Part shown: positions 1 to 8,009 of the stretch, one piece after another
Numbering within the stretch: the first letter of the stretch is position 1
Layout: each line of letters starts with the position of its first letter
Assembly: GCA_002371375.1 (NCBI GenBank)
Contig: DFIB01000043.1
Location: 1-10,029, forward strand
DNA length: 10,029 nucleotides
Direction of reading: 5' to 3'
Source of the DNA: Mageeibacillus sp. UBA3708
GTDB lineage: Bacteria > Bacillota > Clostridia > Saccharofermentanales > Saccharofermentanaceae
Notes under the pieces: generated by a model
What the model was told of the DNA's origin: nothing
The model's database searches: none
What the model saw: the letters and a program-made list of their open reading frames with translations, nothing else
Translations under genes and position numbers: made by a program

Positions 1-1170
1 AAGCCGTTCCTGGTATTCAATTCCCGCAAGTACTCCGTCACCATATACAGAGCTGTCTACGGGAACAAGCAGAGCGCTGTTGGAGTTCGCCAGGTCACGC
101 CCGGAGTAGCTCATACCGTTTACGACTGCCTGACCGGGTGCCGAAGACGCGTTTATCACTTCACCGCCCGGACACATACAGAAAGTGTAAAGCTTACGAC
201 CTGTACATGTATCAACGGCCAGTTTGTAATTAGCCGCTTCGATATCGCCTGAATCTGACGTATCGATCCCGTATTGCGCAATATCGATATCGCGCCGTTT
301 ATGTTCGATCCTTACACCGACCGCGAAAGGCTTGGATTCCATGCTGATATTCACGGAATCAAGATATCTGAAAGTATCGCGGCCCGAATTTCCGATGGCG
401 AGTATTACATGACTGCATTCAATATGGCGGATATTTCCGCGTGAGGAAACATTTATTCCTCTGATAAGATCACCGTCGATGTCGACCGATTCCATCTTGG
501 TATCAAAGAACACTTCACCGCCGAGTCTTATGATTTCTTCCCGTATACTGACGATTATCTCTCTTAACCTGTCAGTTCCTATGTGAGGATGCGCATCGTA
601 CATGATGCTGCCGTCCGCGCCGTGTTCAATGAATGTACGGGCAACAAATCCCTTGAGTCCTGAATTAATACCTGTGAAGAGTTTGCCGTCAGAGAATGTG
701 CCCGCGCCTCCTTCGCCGAACTGGACATTACTGTCAGGATCGACCTTTCCTGCACCCGCACGAAATGAGCTGATATCATTAATTCTCTTATCCATTGATG
801 ATCCGCGCTCTATTACTATAGGCTTAAGCCCGTAGCGCGCCAGAACAAGCGCCGCAAAGATTCCTGCAGGGCCGAATCCGACTACGACGGGTCTCATGCC
901 ATCTGAATGAGTGAAAATCCTGTCCAGATATGGCAGTGCTTCATCATTAAGAGATCTGAGGCGCTCTGCGTACTCCTCGCTGCTGATGAATTCATATCTG
1001 AGCACGATCTTGGTCTTGCCGTGACGTGCATCAATATACTTCTTATCGATCCACAGGCTCTTACCGGCTGCGGTCATCCTGTCGTAAAAAACACCCGGAT
1101 GCTTTATTATCCTGTCGCGGTCACTAATATATTCAGCCCCTTTGACAGGTTCATAGATCAGTTCAAGCAC
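1..1170 (-). CDS. COG2509-type FAD-dependent dehydrogenase, 3' end cut by the window edge
   Basis: This is a predicted cytoplasmic flavoprotein of the COG2509 family (uncharacterised FAD-dependent dehydrogenases); its substrate is unknown. The frame is open for 390 codons and continues past the left edge. I read an N-terminal domain of about 90 residues ending in a YIDAR-type stretch (residues 45-49). It is followed by the FAD Rossmann motif GFGPAG at 98-103, the acidic ribose-binding residue E121 in IVIERG, and the family hallmark FGEGGAGTFSDGKL at 151-164. The start is taken as GTG at 1170, because a strong GAGGGGG site lies 7 bases upstream. An ATG at 1154 lies in another frame that stops after 15 codons. 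The gene overlaps the end of the upstream HI0933-type gene by 13 bases, so translation is probably coupled. The family assignment is firm; the start is likely; the reaction is not known. Confidence 0.9.
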   Translation of the reverse strand, partial: MLELIYEPVKGAEYISDRDRIIKHPGVFYDRMTAAGKSLWIDKKYIDARHGKTKIVLRYEFISSEEYAERLRSLNDEALPYLDRIFTHSDGMRPVVVGFGPAGIFAALVLARYGLKPIVIERGSSMDKRINDISSFRAGAGKVDPDSNVQFGEGGAGTFSDGKLFTGINSGLKGFVARTFIEHGADGSIMYDAHPHIGTDRLREIIVSIREEIIRLGGEVFFDTKMESVDIDGDLIRGINVSSRGNIRHIECSHVILAIGNSGRDTFRYLDSVNISMESKPFAVGVRIEHKRRDIDIAQYGIDTSDSGDIEAANYKLAVDTCTGRKLYTFCMCPGGEVINASSAPGQAVVNGMSYSGRDLANSNSALLVPVDSSVYGDGVLAGIEYQERL

Positions 1171-2396
1171 GACAATACCCCCTCGGCAGCAGCTGATGCG
1201 GAACTCCAGCAGAACTGGAGATTATAACCGCCGCAGATACCGTTACAGTTAAGCGCTTCACCGCATATAAAAAGACCGGGAGTACTCTTCAGTTCCATTT
1301 GATCATTAACTGAAGAAAGCATGATGCCACCGGTTGTAATCTGTGCATTGTCAAATGACAGACTTCCGGTTATGGTCAGCTTAAATGAAGTCATACATTC
1401 AGTGATATTGTCAATATCTGCCCTGCTCAAATCGGAAGCACGACGCACTTCTGTCAGATTCAGCCTGCCAAGAATTATAGCAAGGATATCATCGCGGATG
1501 AGACCGTTAAGCGCTTGGGAAGGTGATCTGTCAGGGAAATTCAAAAGATTGGTTTCCACTTTCACTCTTGCTTTGGGATATGACATTTTAAGCAGATTAA
1601 CGGACAGGACCGGTCTTTTGCCTTCAGTCATCGCCTTGATTGCATATCCCGATATATCAAGGACGCAGATACCAGATACGCCGTACTGCGTGAAAAGGAT
1701 CTCTCCTGAAGATTCAGCCAGCACTTTGTCTGTCCGACTGTCCTCATAGAGATTGAGATCACAATACGCACGCGCACCGGAAATGGAAGTAATATCCTTC
1801 TCCATCGTCTTGAGCGGAACAAGAGCAGGATAAAGAGGCGCTATATCACCGCTGCCGGTAAAAGGTGCTGCGAGCTTGAGAATACTGCCGTTGCTACCGG
1901 TACGGCTGTAAGATGCGCCGCCAACAGCAATTACTATTGTTTTGGAATGAAGCGAACCGTTTACCGTAAAACCGCCGTCATCCCTGCTGATGCTGTAAAC
2001 TTGGGTGTTCATGATAAAGTCGGCATCATTGTCGATGAGGTAGTTACGCATCGCATTAACGACAGTATCAGATCTGTATGTGGCCGGATAACAGAGTTTG
2101 TCGTCACGTTCGGCCATAAGCACGCCCAGTTCATCACGGAAGAAATCAAGAGAATCCTTCTCGTCATGATGGCGTAGCAGGCTTGCAAGCATATCGGGAG
2201 AATCTGTCATGTAAAACCGGGGATCCATGTCGTAATTAGAGATGTTGCAACGTCCCGCACCGGTCATGAGGAGTTTTTTGCCGACAGAATCATTGGAATC
2301 AATTATTCCCAGACGCACCCCGCTCTCACTAAGAATGCGGCATGCGCAGTAAAGTCCGGAAGCTCCGGCGCCGATGATCAGCACATCATAATTCAT
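1158..2396 (-). CDS. HI0933-type flavoprotein (BaiN/aminoacetone-oxidase-like family)
   Basis: This is a 412-residue FAD-binding protein of the HI0933 family. Databases often label members 'aminoacetone oxidase family' or BaiN-like; BaiN was reported in Clostridium scindens bile acid metabolism, but that role should not be transferred on homology alone. Visible motifs are the dinucleotide-binding GAGASG at residues 9-14, acidic D33 at the end of the second strand, the family signature GKKLLMTGAGRCNISN at 39-54, and the C-terminal FAD-closing GLFICGE (374-380) plus GGYNLQ (389-394). Length is normal for the family, about 400 residues. The usual TGGYNLQ is CGGYNLQ here, a small deviation. The ATG at 2396 lies within the upstream CYTH gene, with an 11-base overlap, and I see no good ribosome binding site before it, so reinitiation after the CYTH stop is likely. 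A cytoplasmic redox role is inferred. Confidence 0.92.
   Translation of the reverse strand: MNYDVLIIGAGASGLYCACRILSESGVRLGIIDSNDSVGKKLLMTGAGRCNISNYDMDPRFYMTDSPDMLASLLRHHDEKDSLDFFRDELGVLMAERDDKLCYPATYRSDTVVNAMRNYLIDNDADFIMNTQVYSISRDDGGFTVNGSLHSKTIVIAVGGASYSRTGSNGSILKLAAPFTGSGDIAPLYPALVPLKTMEKDITSISGARAYCDLNLYEDSRTDKVLAESSGEILFTQYGVSGICVLDISGYAIKAMTEGKRPVLSVNLLKMSYPKARVKVETNLLNFPDRSPSQALNGLIRDDILAIILGRLNLTEVRRASDLSRADIDNITECMTSFKLTITGSLSFDNAQITTGGIMLSSVNDQMELKSTPGLFICGEALNCNGICGGYNLQFCWSSASAAAEGVLSCLN
1178..1184 (-). promoter_or_regulatory. Ribosome binding site for the COG2509-type gene
   Basis: GAGGGGG on the minus strand lies 7 bases before the GTG at 1170, inside the last codons of the upstream flavoprotein gene. 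It decides the start of the downstream gene, which has no ATG start candidate in frame at this point. Confidence 0.7.
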
Positions 2397-3051
2397 TGTC
2401 GCTGTCGAGGAGTCTCAGAGACCTCTGAAATTTGCTCTCGTTGAAATGCTTCCCGTCGGTATGCTCGATAATGAACTCAGCCATCTCCTTCAGATCAACA
2501 ACGTCGCCTGACAGCAATTCCAGTTCAAGCTCGCATATATCCTCTGACCTGCTTCCCGCATCAATGCTTCCGATATCAAAACACGCTTCCATTATGCTGT
2601 CCCCATATCCGAAAGTATATATCGTCCGCTCAAAGACCGTACGGCATAAAGCACTGAGATTATCATCCGTGACACCTTCCAAAGCCTCTTCAAGCACTTC
2701 GGAAGGATCTTCCTGCCTTGAAGCCTTGCTGACAAAATCAGCCACGCAGAAACGTTTCTCAGACGTCTTCACGTTCCATTCATAGCGCTGATACAAACCG
2801 CTCTCGACCTTGCCGCCGAACTTGACGGTATGCTCATACTTCTCATCGTCCTCCGCTTCCTTATATGTACGGACGCGGCATACGGCGCCTCTCGAAGCCA
2901 GGACCCTGTCCGGCGTATCGTAATATGTATTGTCCAATGTATATCTGACCGGCGAACTCTCATCCATACAGTAATCCGCGAACCAGTCTTCATCAATAAT
3001 CTGAAGCAACTTCTCCTTTGAATCGAAAGCAATCTTCACTTCAGTTTCCAT
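2386..3051 (-). CDS. CYTH-domain protein, probable triphosphate-binding enzyme
   Basis: This is a 221-residue single-domain CYTH protein (the family of adenylate cyclase class IV, thiamine triphosphatase and inorganic triphosphatases). Such proteins form a tunnel of acidic and basic strands that binds a triphosphate with divalent metal. The hallmark residues are present in order: ETEVK at 2-6 (the ExExK motif), YYDT at 43-46, RG with CRVR at 54-61, HTVK at 74-77, QRYEW at 88-92, FERT at 140-143, the acidic strand CELELELLSGD at 173-183, and SKFQRSLRL at 206-214. There is no CHAD domain and no membrane segment, so it is a short cytoplasmic form. The ATG at 3051 follows AAGAGGGG with a 6-base gap. 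It sits 12 bases after the DUF5711-like gene and overlaps the next gene by 11 bases. Triphosphatase activity is the likeliest role; a cyclase or a binding-only role cannot be excluded. Confidence 0.87.
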   Translation of the reverse strand: METEVKIAFDSKEKLLQIIDEDWFADYCMDESSPVRYTLDNTYYDTPDRVLASRGAVCRVRTYKEAEDDEKYEHTVKFGGKVESGLYQRYEWNVKTSEKRFCVADFVSKASRQEDPSEVLEEALEGVTDDNLSALCRTVFERTIYTFGYGDSIMEACFDIGSIDAGSRSEDICELELELLSGDVVDLKEMAEFIIEHTDGKHFNESKFQRSLRLLDSDNEL

Positions 3052-3063
3052 GCTTTACCCCTC

Positions 3064-4227
3064 TTAATAATTAACAGTATGTACGCCCCCTGTGGAGACT
3101 ACACACAACTCTCTACCCGAGACAAAACCCATTCTCAGGATATCCTGATCGACCGCCACATCACCTATGACGCTGCCGCTCTCATTAAATACAAAGATCC
3201 TCTCATCAACGCTTATGGCAAAAACACCGTCGCCTTTGCATACACAGTGAACCTGCGAGCCCATTTCAGAACTGTAGACTATCTTGTCATTCTTATCAAT
3301 AACGGCCAGTTTGTTGAGCTGATCGACACCGTCAGCAAACACGAGGAAAATATGGTTGCCTACCAGCACGGAATAATTGGCAACGGTAAAATCCAGCTTA
3401 ACCTGCTCGAGCTTGTCCCCGGTAACCTTAAAAAGGTGTGAGGCAGAGAAAGCATAAAGGTTATCACCGATGAAGAAGCAAGTTGCAAGAACGTCATTGG
3501 TGTCGGTTGTATAGAACGAATTATCCTGAACAATAAGGCCTCTCTCAGTCTCGGTGATATCAAAGATCCTGATATAAGGAACCGTTGTAGCTCCTGTAGT
3601 ATTGACTGTCGTTACAGCAAGCTTGTCAGACTTGTCATTGAACGATACGGACAAAGGATATCCGGAATTATATGAATTCCATTCGGAAATGACATTGCCC
3701 ATGCTATCATAGATATAGACGTTGCCGTACGAAGTCTCGTCAGTCGTTATAATAGCCGCGAATCCGGAATCGGAGAGACTGGCACCCTTGATCTGCTTTG
3801 TTGTCGGAGAAGAATATACCACTTGCGTTTTATTTAGAACCGTGAAAGCATATCCGTTGAGGTCATACACAAGACAATACTTGCCGTTATTGATGCATGA
3901 CGGGTTCTTATAGTTGATCGAAGCAGTATAAATATCATTGCCCGACAAAGTCAGATAAGCTATCCTCTCACCGGTTATCTTCATAACGCCTTCACTGAAA
4001 GGATAGAGTTTCTGTGCCTCGGAATACTCGCAGTTGAATCCGCCCTGGGCAGACAGCTTGATGTACTGCTCGGCACCTGCAAGACTCTTCTCGCGCTTAG
4101 ATACGAAGTATAACAGAACAAGACTGACTATAAGAACCGCCGTAAAGGCCATAATGATCACGGTCAGAGTTTTGGTAAAAGATAATCTTTTATCCTGATT
4201 ACCTGCAGTTCCTTCGTTGTTCTCCAT
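3064..4227 (-). CDS. DUF5711-like membrane-anchored beta-propeller-like protein
   Basis: This is a 387-residue protein with a charged cytoplasmic N-terminus, one membrane segment at about 21-43, and a large soluble remainder predicted to lie outside the membrane. The soluble part is built of short beta-rich units alternating small polar turns and hydrophobic strands (for example GNVYIYDSMGNVISEW and KLAVIDKNDKIVYSS), as in beta-propellers. The opening of this part (YPFSEGVMKITGERIAYL) resembles what I recall of the DUF5711 family in Clostridia; this is recognition by memory, not a search. It has no catalytic motif I can name. It starts 12 bases after the DUF4340 stop, with a weak AAGG site about 10 bases before the ATG at 4227. 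Its position suggests an extracytoplasmic partner or sensor for the ABC system encoded just upstream. That link is inferred. Confidence 0.82.
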   Translation of the reverse strand: MENNEGTAGNQDKRLSFTKTLTVIIMAFTAVLIVSLVLLYFVSKREKSLAGAEQYIKLSAQGGFNCEYSEAQKLYPFSEGVMKITGERIAYLTLSGNDIYTASINYKNPSCINNGKYCLVYDLNGYAFTVLNKTQVVYSSPTTKQIKGASLSDSGFAAIITTDETSYGNVYIYDSMGNVISEWNSYNSGYPLSVSFNDKSDKLAVTTVNTTGATTVPYIRIFDITETERGLIVQDNSFYTTDTNDVLATCFFIGDNLYAFSASHLFKVTGDKLEQVKLDFTVANYSVLVGNHIFLVFADGVDQLNKLAVIDKNDKIVYSSEMGSQVHCVCKGDGVFAISVDERIFVFNESGSVIGDVAVDQDILRMGFVSGRELCVVSTGGVHTVNY

Positions 4228-4239
4228 TGCTATACTACC

Positions 4240-5724
4240 TTACGCATTGTCAGGGATATCATAGATACCGCCGACATTATCCTTTATAGCTGTGTCAAGA
4301 AGCTGATATGCAGCCCAGGCACCGTAGGAATATGTATCCTTGCCGCCATTCGCGAACAGCTCAGCCTTGTCAACATAGAAGTTGGAATACTCGCCGTCAA
4401 TGAACACATAATATGAAGAGTCATCACGTTTTACAAAGTCGATCTTGTAAGTGACGTATGATTTGGTATTGAATGTAAGATTCATCTCAGGAGTATATGC
4501 AGGCTTTGCCTCCGTATCGATACCGCCGATCTTGATCGTTGCAAGAGATTCAAAAAGGATAGCACAGTAAGACCTGCCTTCAGAATTGAATATCTTGGCA
4601 TTGCGGTTATCAAGCTTAACCGTCGTATTATCATCAGCGATCCTCGAATCCTTAGGTACATCCAGATCAAATCTGAAAGAAGTACCGTTATATTCACCTG
4701 TAACGGATGATATCTCATCTGCATAATAGTATGCGATGAACTCGTCGATAAGTGAAGTCACGCTGTTATCGATATAAGTGAGCTGCATATTGCTGATGAC
4801 AAAGTATTTGTCGGACAGATTGGAATAACCGTAGTAATATTCACCTCTGAGGGCCGACAGATATATCTCAACACGTTCACCGTTAAGCTTACTGATGAGG
4901 AAATGATACTGAGGCTTATCAAGACCGTACATTGCCTTGTCCGCATCAGCTATCTCAACATAGCTGCTGATCTCCAGATGGAAGATCTGATTCATGAGAC
5001 TTGCGAAATGTGTTCCCGCCTTGATCTTGAAAGGCTTAACAAAGTAGAACGTTGTTCCGGACTCACTTGACGCTTCTGCCGTATTACATGACGCGACAAG
5101 ATTAAGATTATCATATGTACGGTCGAACTCTACCGTATTGACCTGTGTATAGTCAATATCAAGGAGCTGGGCCTGAAGGAAATTGATAGCTGTGTAGTCG
5201 GCATATGCTTTCTTGACTGTAGTTACGGTATAAACTGAATCTGAACCTTCGACCATAAAGTAACAGCTGACGGAATCATATGTGTCATGTCCAATGAGAA
5301 TGGCTTTGCTCGAACCGTCTCTGAGGGTATAAACGATCTTATACTCAGGATCATCAAGACCATACTCGGCCAGATTTCCGTTCTTGACCACAAAGCCGTT
5401 AGCATAGAAAGAACACATCATCCCGAGATAAGAAGACAAGGCACTGTCTGAATACTGGACGGAGGGATCTGAATCCTCGGAAATGTATTTATATGACAGA
5501 ACGTTTGTGGAATCATCCAAATCAACATCAATGACAAGGTCAGACTTGTTCTTGCGTACTACAGTCAGCTTATCAAGCTGATCGACGGACAGTGTCATGA
5601 CATTATAATTGACCTCTTCCTCTTCACTGCCGCTGTTATTCTTAACAATAACAAATACGATCAGTCCGATAATCAGAACCGTCATTATTATCAGAGGTAT
5701 GATCAGTTTCTTAAGTTTATTCAT
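4240..5724 (-). CDS. DUF4340 domain-containing membrane-anchored protein
   Basis: This is a 494-residue protein with a short basic N-terminus, one membrane segment at about 7-27, an acidic linker (SEEEE at about 33-37) and a long beta-rich region expected outside the membrane. It carries two copies of the DUF4340 hallmark: YGLDDP at 121-126 followed by a beta hairpin and LIGHDT, and YGLDKP at 266-271 followed by a similar hairpin. DUF4340 proteins have no assigned activity, but they commonly sit beside GldG-like ABC auxiliary proteins, as here. The ATG at 5724 is only 2 bases after the upstream stop, and its GGAAG site lies inside the last codons of that gene, so the two are probably translated together. 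A structural or substrate-handling role for the ABC system is inferred. The family call is strong. Confidence 0.9.
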   Translation of the reverse strand: MNKLKKLIIPLIIMTVLIIGLIVFVIVKNNSGSEEEEVNYNVMTLSVDQLDKLTVVRKNKSDLVIDVDLDDSTNVLSYKYISEDSDPSVQYSDSALSSYLGMMCSFYANGFVVKNGNLAEYGLDDPEYKIVYTLRDGSSKAILIGHDTYDSVSCYFMVEGSDSVYTVTTVKKAYADYTAINFLQAQLLDIDYTQVNTVEFDRTYDNLNLVASCNTAEASSESGTTFYFVKPFKIKAGTHFASLMNQIFHLEISSYVEIADADKAMYGLDKPQYHFLISKLNGERVEIYLSALRGEYYYGYSNLSDKYFVISNMQLTYIDNSVTSLIDEFIAYYYADEISSVTGEYNGTSFRFDLDVPKDSRIADDNTTVKLDNRNAKIFNSEGRSYCAILFESLATIKIGGIDTEAKPAYTPEMNLTFNTKSYVTYKIDFVKRDDSSYYVFIDGEYSNFYVDKAELFANGGKDTYSYGAWAAYQLLDTAIKDNVGGIYDIPDNA

Positions 5725-5726
5725 AA

Positions 5727-7217
5727 TTACAGATTCTTCCTTAACTTATAAACGATGACAGCCGCAATAACAAGACCTAACGGAATTACCAACATAAATA
5801 TAATAGTCATAATCGTTGCATTCGTGGAAGTTGCTTTCTCGGCGTTGATCTTATAATCATCGATTGCCTTGGATTCAACCTGAAGGACGTTATCTGTAGA
5901 CATTCCTACAAGAGATCTTATGCAACCTCTTGTGAATTCAACATTGGAATCATTATATCCGAAGCTTGAGATATAGTCATCAGACGTAAGGCTCATTGTA
6001 CCGAAAACCAATACTTTGGATGCCTCCGGATTATCCTTGAACGTACCGTACATACCCACGTTATATGTAGCAGGCAGACCGGTTGCGGAATCCTGTGAAT
6101 TCAGGTCGATCGCAGTTGCATCGGCCGATGTTGTGAGAACAACACTTGTAACGATCGATGAAGAGGGGTTGTTAACCTCCTTAATTGATCTTGCCATGCT
6201 GCTGCGGAGAACATTGGCAGAAGTAAATGCTGCAAAATCACCTGCAACAGTTACATTCGATGCCAGACCATCTTCTGAGAGCATGTAGTTAGGATTGTTC
6301 TCGCGAACAAGAAGATTGCTTAGGGCGATATTATAGTTCTCGAGGATATTATTAAGATTCGTAAACACCTCGGAGAAGTTATTCTCATTATAATCAACTG
6401 ATATCATCAACTTGCCGTTCCTGGCAAAAAGATAATCCTTGATGGGCGTGATCATACTCTCGGGAATATCGGTCTGAGGGCCGTTGATGAACAGGATATC
6501 GCAGTCCTCAGGCACTGTAAATGAAGTGGAAGCCTGTATATCGGCAGTATCAAAGCCCATAGACCCGATGATCTTCTTGATGTGAGTACTGTTATCATTA
6601 CGAAGGCCTGTTACAAAATATGCCTTGTGAGATACACCTGATGTCAATCTGTAGATCGCATTATCGAATGTGTATTCGACAGTGTTGGAGACCGGCATAT
6701 AGTAACCGGTGCGGTTGTAATAATCCATATCATATGTAAAGCAGTCGATCGGGTCGATGGATACAGCCTTCTTACCGTCGCTTACTACATAAGTATCACT
6801 CTTCAGGTCGAACACACCCTGAGGATCGAGCTGTGACATGATGGAAGGATATGTCTTGGGGTCAACATACTCTACAGAGATCTTGCCCTTTCCCTCTTTC
6901 ACATAGCTATCCATGAGAGGAATAATATACTGGTTAGGTGTACCGGTATAGGATTCGGGCTTCTCAAAAAGGCCCACTATCCTGATGTTCGTGCCTTCGG
7001 GAAGACTGTTGAGATAATCGATCGTCTTCTGCTGCAGTGAGTTATATCCGGACAAGGAGAAGTCAAAGCTCATATACTTGCCGAGGATATTCTCGAAGAG
7101 AATATTAAATACGATCAATATGACAACGAGGATCACAGATGTACCTACTGAGTACAGCTTAAGTACACCCTGCCTCTTATCTTTGAATTCTTTGGAACTG
7201 TTATCTTTTTTTGCCAT
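5727..7217 (-). CDS. GldG-like ABC transport auxiliary protein
   Basis: This is a 496-residue protein of the GldG / ABC_transp_aux type. It has a basic N-terminus, a first membrane segment at about 23-43, a large extracytoplasmic region, a second membrane segment at about 469-490, and a short basic tail. Just after the first helix comes the family pattern FDFSLSGYNSLQQKT (about 51-65), matching the usual 'D.t....ySLs..T' of GldG proteins. Further on is a region reading DILFINGPQTDIPES then KDYLFARNGKLMISVD, typical of the receptor-like fold of this family. I chose ATG at 7217 because GAGGAGG lies 9 bases upstream. A longer frame from a TTG at 7235 would contain that site and is unlikely. It follows the permease by 18 bases. 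In Flavobacterium, GldG works with GldA and GldF in gliding; here the role is unknown and probably a different envelope function. Confidence 0.9.
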   Translation of the reverse strand: MAKKDNSSKEFKDKRQGVLKLYSVGTSVILVVILIVFNILFENILGKYMSFDFSLSGYNSLQQKTIDYLNSLPEGTNIRIVGLFEKPESYTGTPNQYIIPLMDSYVKEGKGKISVEYVDPKTYPSIMSQLDPQGVFDLKSDTYVVSDGKKAVSIDPIDCFTYDMDYYNRTGYYMPVSNTVEYTFDNAIYRLTSGVSHKAYFVTGLRNDNSTHIKKIIGSMGFDTADIQASTSFTVPEDCDILFINGPQTDIPESMITPIKDYLFARNGKLMISVDYNENNFSEVFTNLNNILENYNIALSNLLVRENNPNYMLSEDGLASNVTVAGDFAAFTSANVLRSSMARSIKEVNNPSSSIVTSVVLTTSADATAIDLNSQDSATGLPATYNVGMYGTFKDNPEASKVLVFGTMSLTSDDYISSFGYNDSNVEFTRGCIRSLVGMSTDNVLQVESKAIDDYKINAEKATSTNATIMTIIFMLVIPLGLVIAAVIVYKLRKNL

Positions 7218-7226
7218 TAGTACATT

Positions 7227-7233
7227 CCTCCTC
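7227..7233 (-). promoter_or_regulatory. Ribosome binding site that sets the GldG-like start
   Basis: GAGGAGG on the minus strand lies 9 bases before the ATG at 7217. It argues against the in-frame TTG at 7235, which would make this site part of the coding region. Confidence 0.75.
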
Positions 7234-7235
7234 AA

Positions 7236-8000
7236 TTATTGTGCCCAGCGCTTTTTCTCAAGGATCCTGAATGACAGGAACAGGAAAATAACAGTAAAGC
7301 TGACACAGAAGAATAAAGGTGCCACGGAGAAAATACCATAGCGGAAATTTGATGTCTTTGCGAAAGGATCGAGCCAGTTGACCGCGCTCTCGAGCTTATC
7401 ACCGATCGAGCTTGCACTCTCGGCACTTACACCGAGGATCGACAGAAAAGCAGATATTGCATTTCCGAGAAGCTTGCCAATCGTGGACAGGAGCTGGATA
7501 ACAAGGATAATTATGAATGCAGTTATCGCTGATATGATCTGGCTGTCGGTGATTGCCGAAGCAAAGATACCGATCGATATAAACAAAGCTGCCAGGAAGA
7601 AGAATACAACAACAGAACCCCATGCGCCGATCCCTACAACGCCGCCGGATATCTTCGTAACGATCATGTGCACAAATACATTGATAAACATTATACCGTA
7701 CAGAAGAAGCGCGGCAAGAAATTTACCTGCTACAACAGAGAACAGGTCGATCGGAGTCGTGTAGTATAAGATCTCCGTTCCTCTCTTGCGGTCTTCCGCC
7801 AGAAGACCCATTGTGATGATGGGAACAATAACTACAAAGAACGAGCGCAGTGAAGCTATCTCCAGAGAAATATTTACTGCTCCGCTTGCGAAGTTATTGA
7901 TAAAGATATAACCGGAAAGGAACGAGAATAATGCAATTGCAATATATCCGACCGGGTTCCTGAAATAAGACAGAAATTCTCTTTTAAATATCGCTATCAT
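7236..8000 (-). CDS. ABC-2 type permease, GldF-like
   Basis: This is a 254-residue integral membrane protein with six likely helices at about 17-37, 53-67, 94-116, 127-149, 155-175 and 226-246. The cytoplasmic loop after helix 2 reads LLAEDRKRGTEILYYTTPI (about 66-84), the ABC-2 coupling motif with the conserved R-G-T-E-x-L core that contacts the ATPase. The length matches single-domain GldF-like permeases, which are expected to act as dimers with two copies of the ATPase. It is not fused to the GldG-like protein, which here is a separate gene. The ATG at 8000 follows AAGGAGG at close spacing and lies 9 bases after the ATPase stop. Only one permease gene is present, so a homodimer is inferred. 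The direction and the substrate of transport are not evident. Confidence 0.9.
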   Translation of the reverse strand: MIAIFKREFLSYFRNPVGYIAIALFSFLSGYIFINNFASGAVNISLEIASLRSFFVVIVPIITMGLLAEDRKRGTEILYYTTPIDLFSVVAGKFLAALLLYGIMFINVFVHMIVTKISGGVVGIGAWGSVVVFFFLAALFISIGIFASAITDSQIISAITAFIIILVIQLLSTIGKLLGNAISAFLSILGVSAESASSIGDKLESAVNWLDPFAKTSNFRYGIFSVAPLFFCVSFTVIFLFLSFRILEKKRWAQ

Positions 8001-8009
8001 ATTGCCTCC

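Noticed and set aside
1321..1749. A 142-codon plus-strand open frame antisense to the HI0933-type gene
   Set aside because: It lacks a recognisable family or a good start site and lies wholly opposite a clearly coding gene; similar antisense frames at 907-1227, 7378-7764 and 8002-8385 are rejected for the same reason.
1158..2396. Naming the HI0933-type gene baiN and proposing bile acid metabolism
   Set aside because: The family is widespread and functionally mixed, and no other bai genes are in the window.
7218..7235. A TTG start adding six residues to the GldG-like protein
   Set aside because: The added codons are the GAGGAGG site itself, which is properly spaced for the ATG at 7217.
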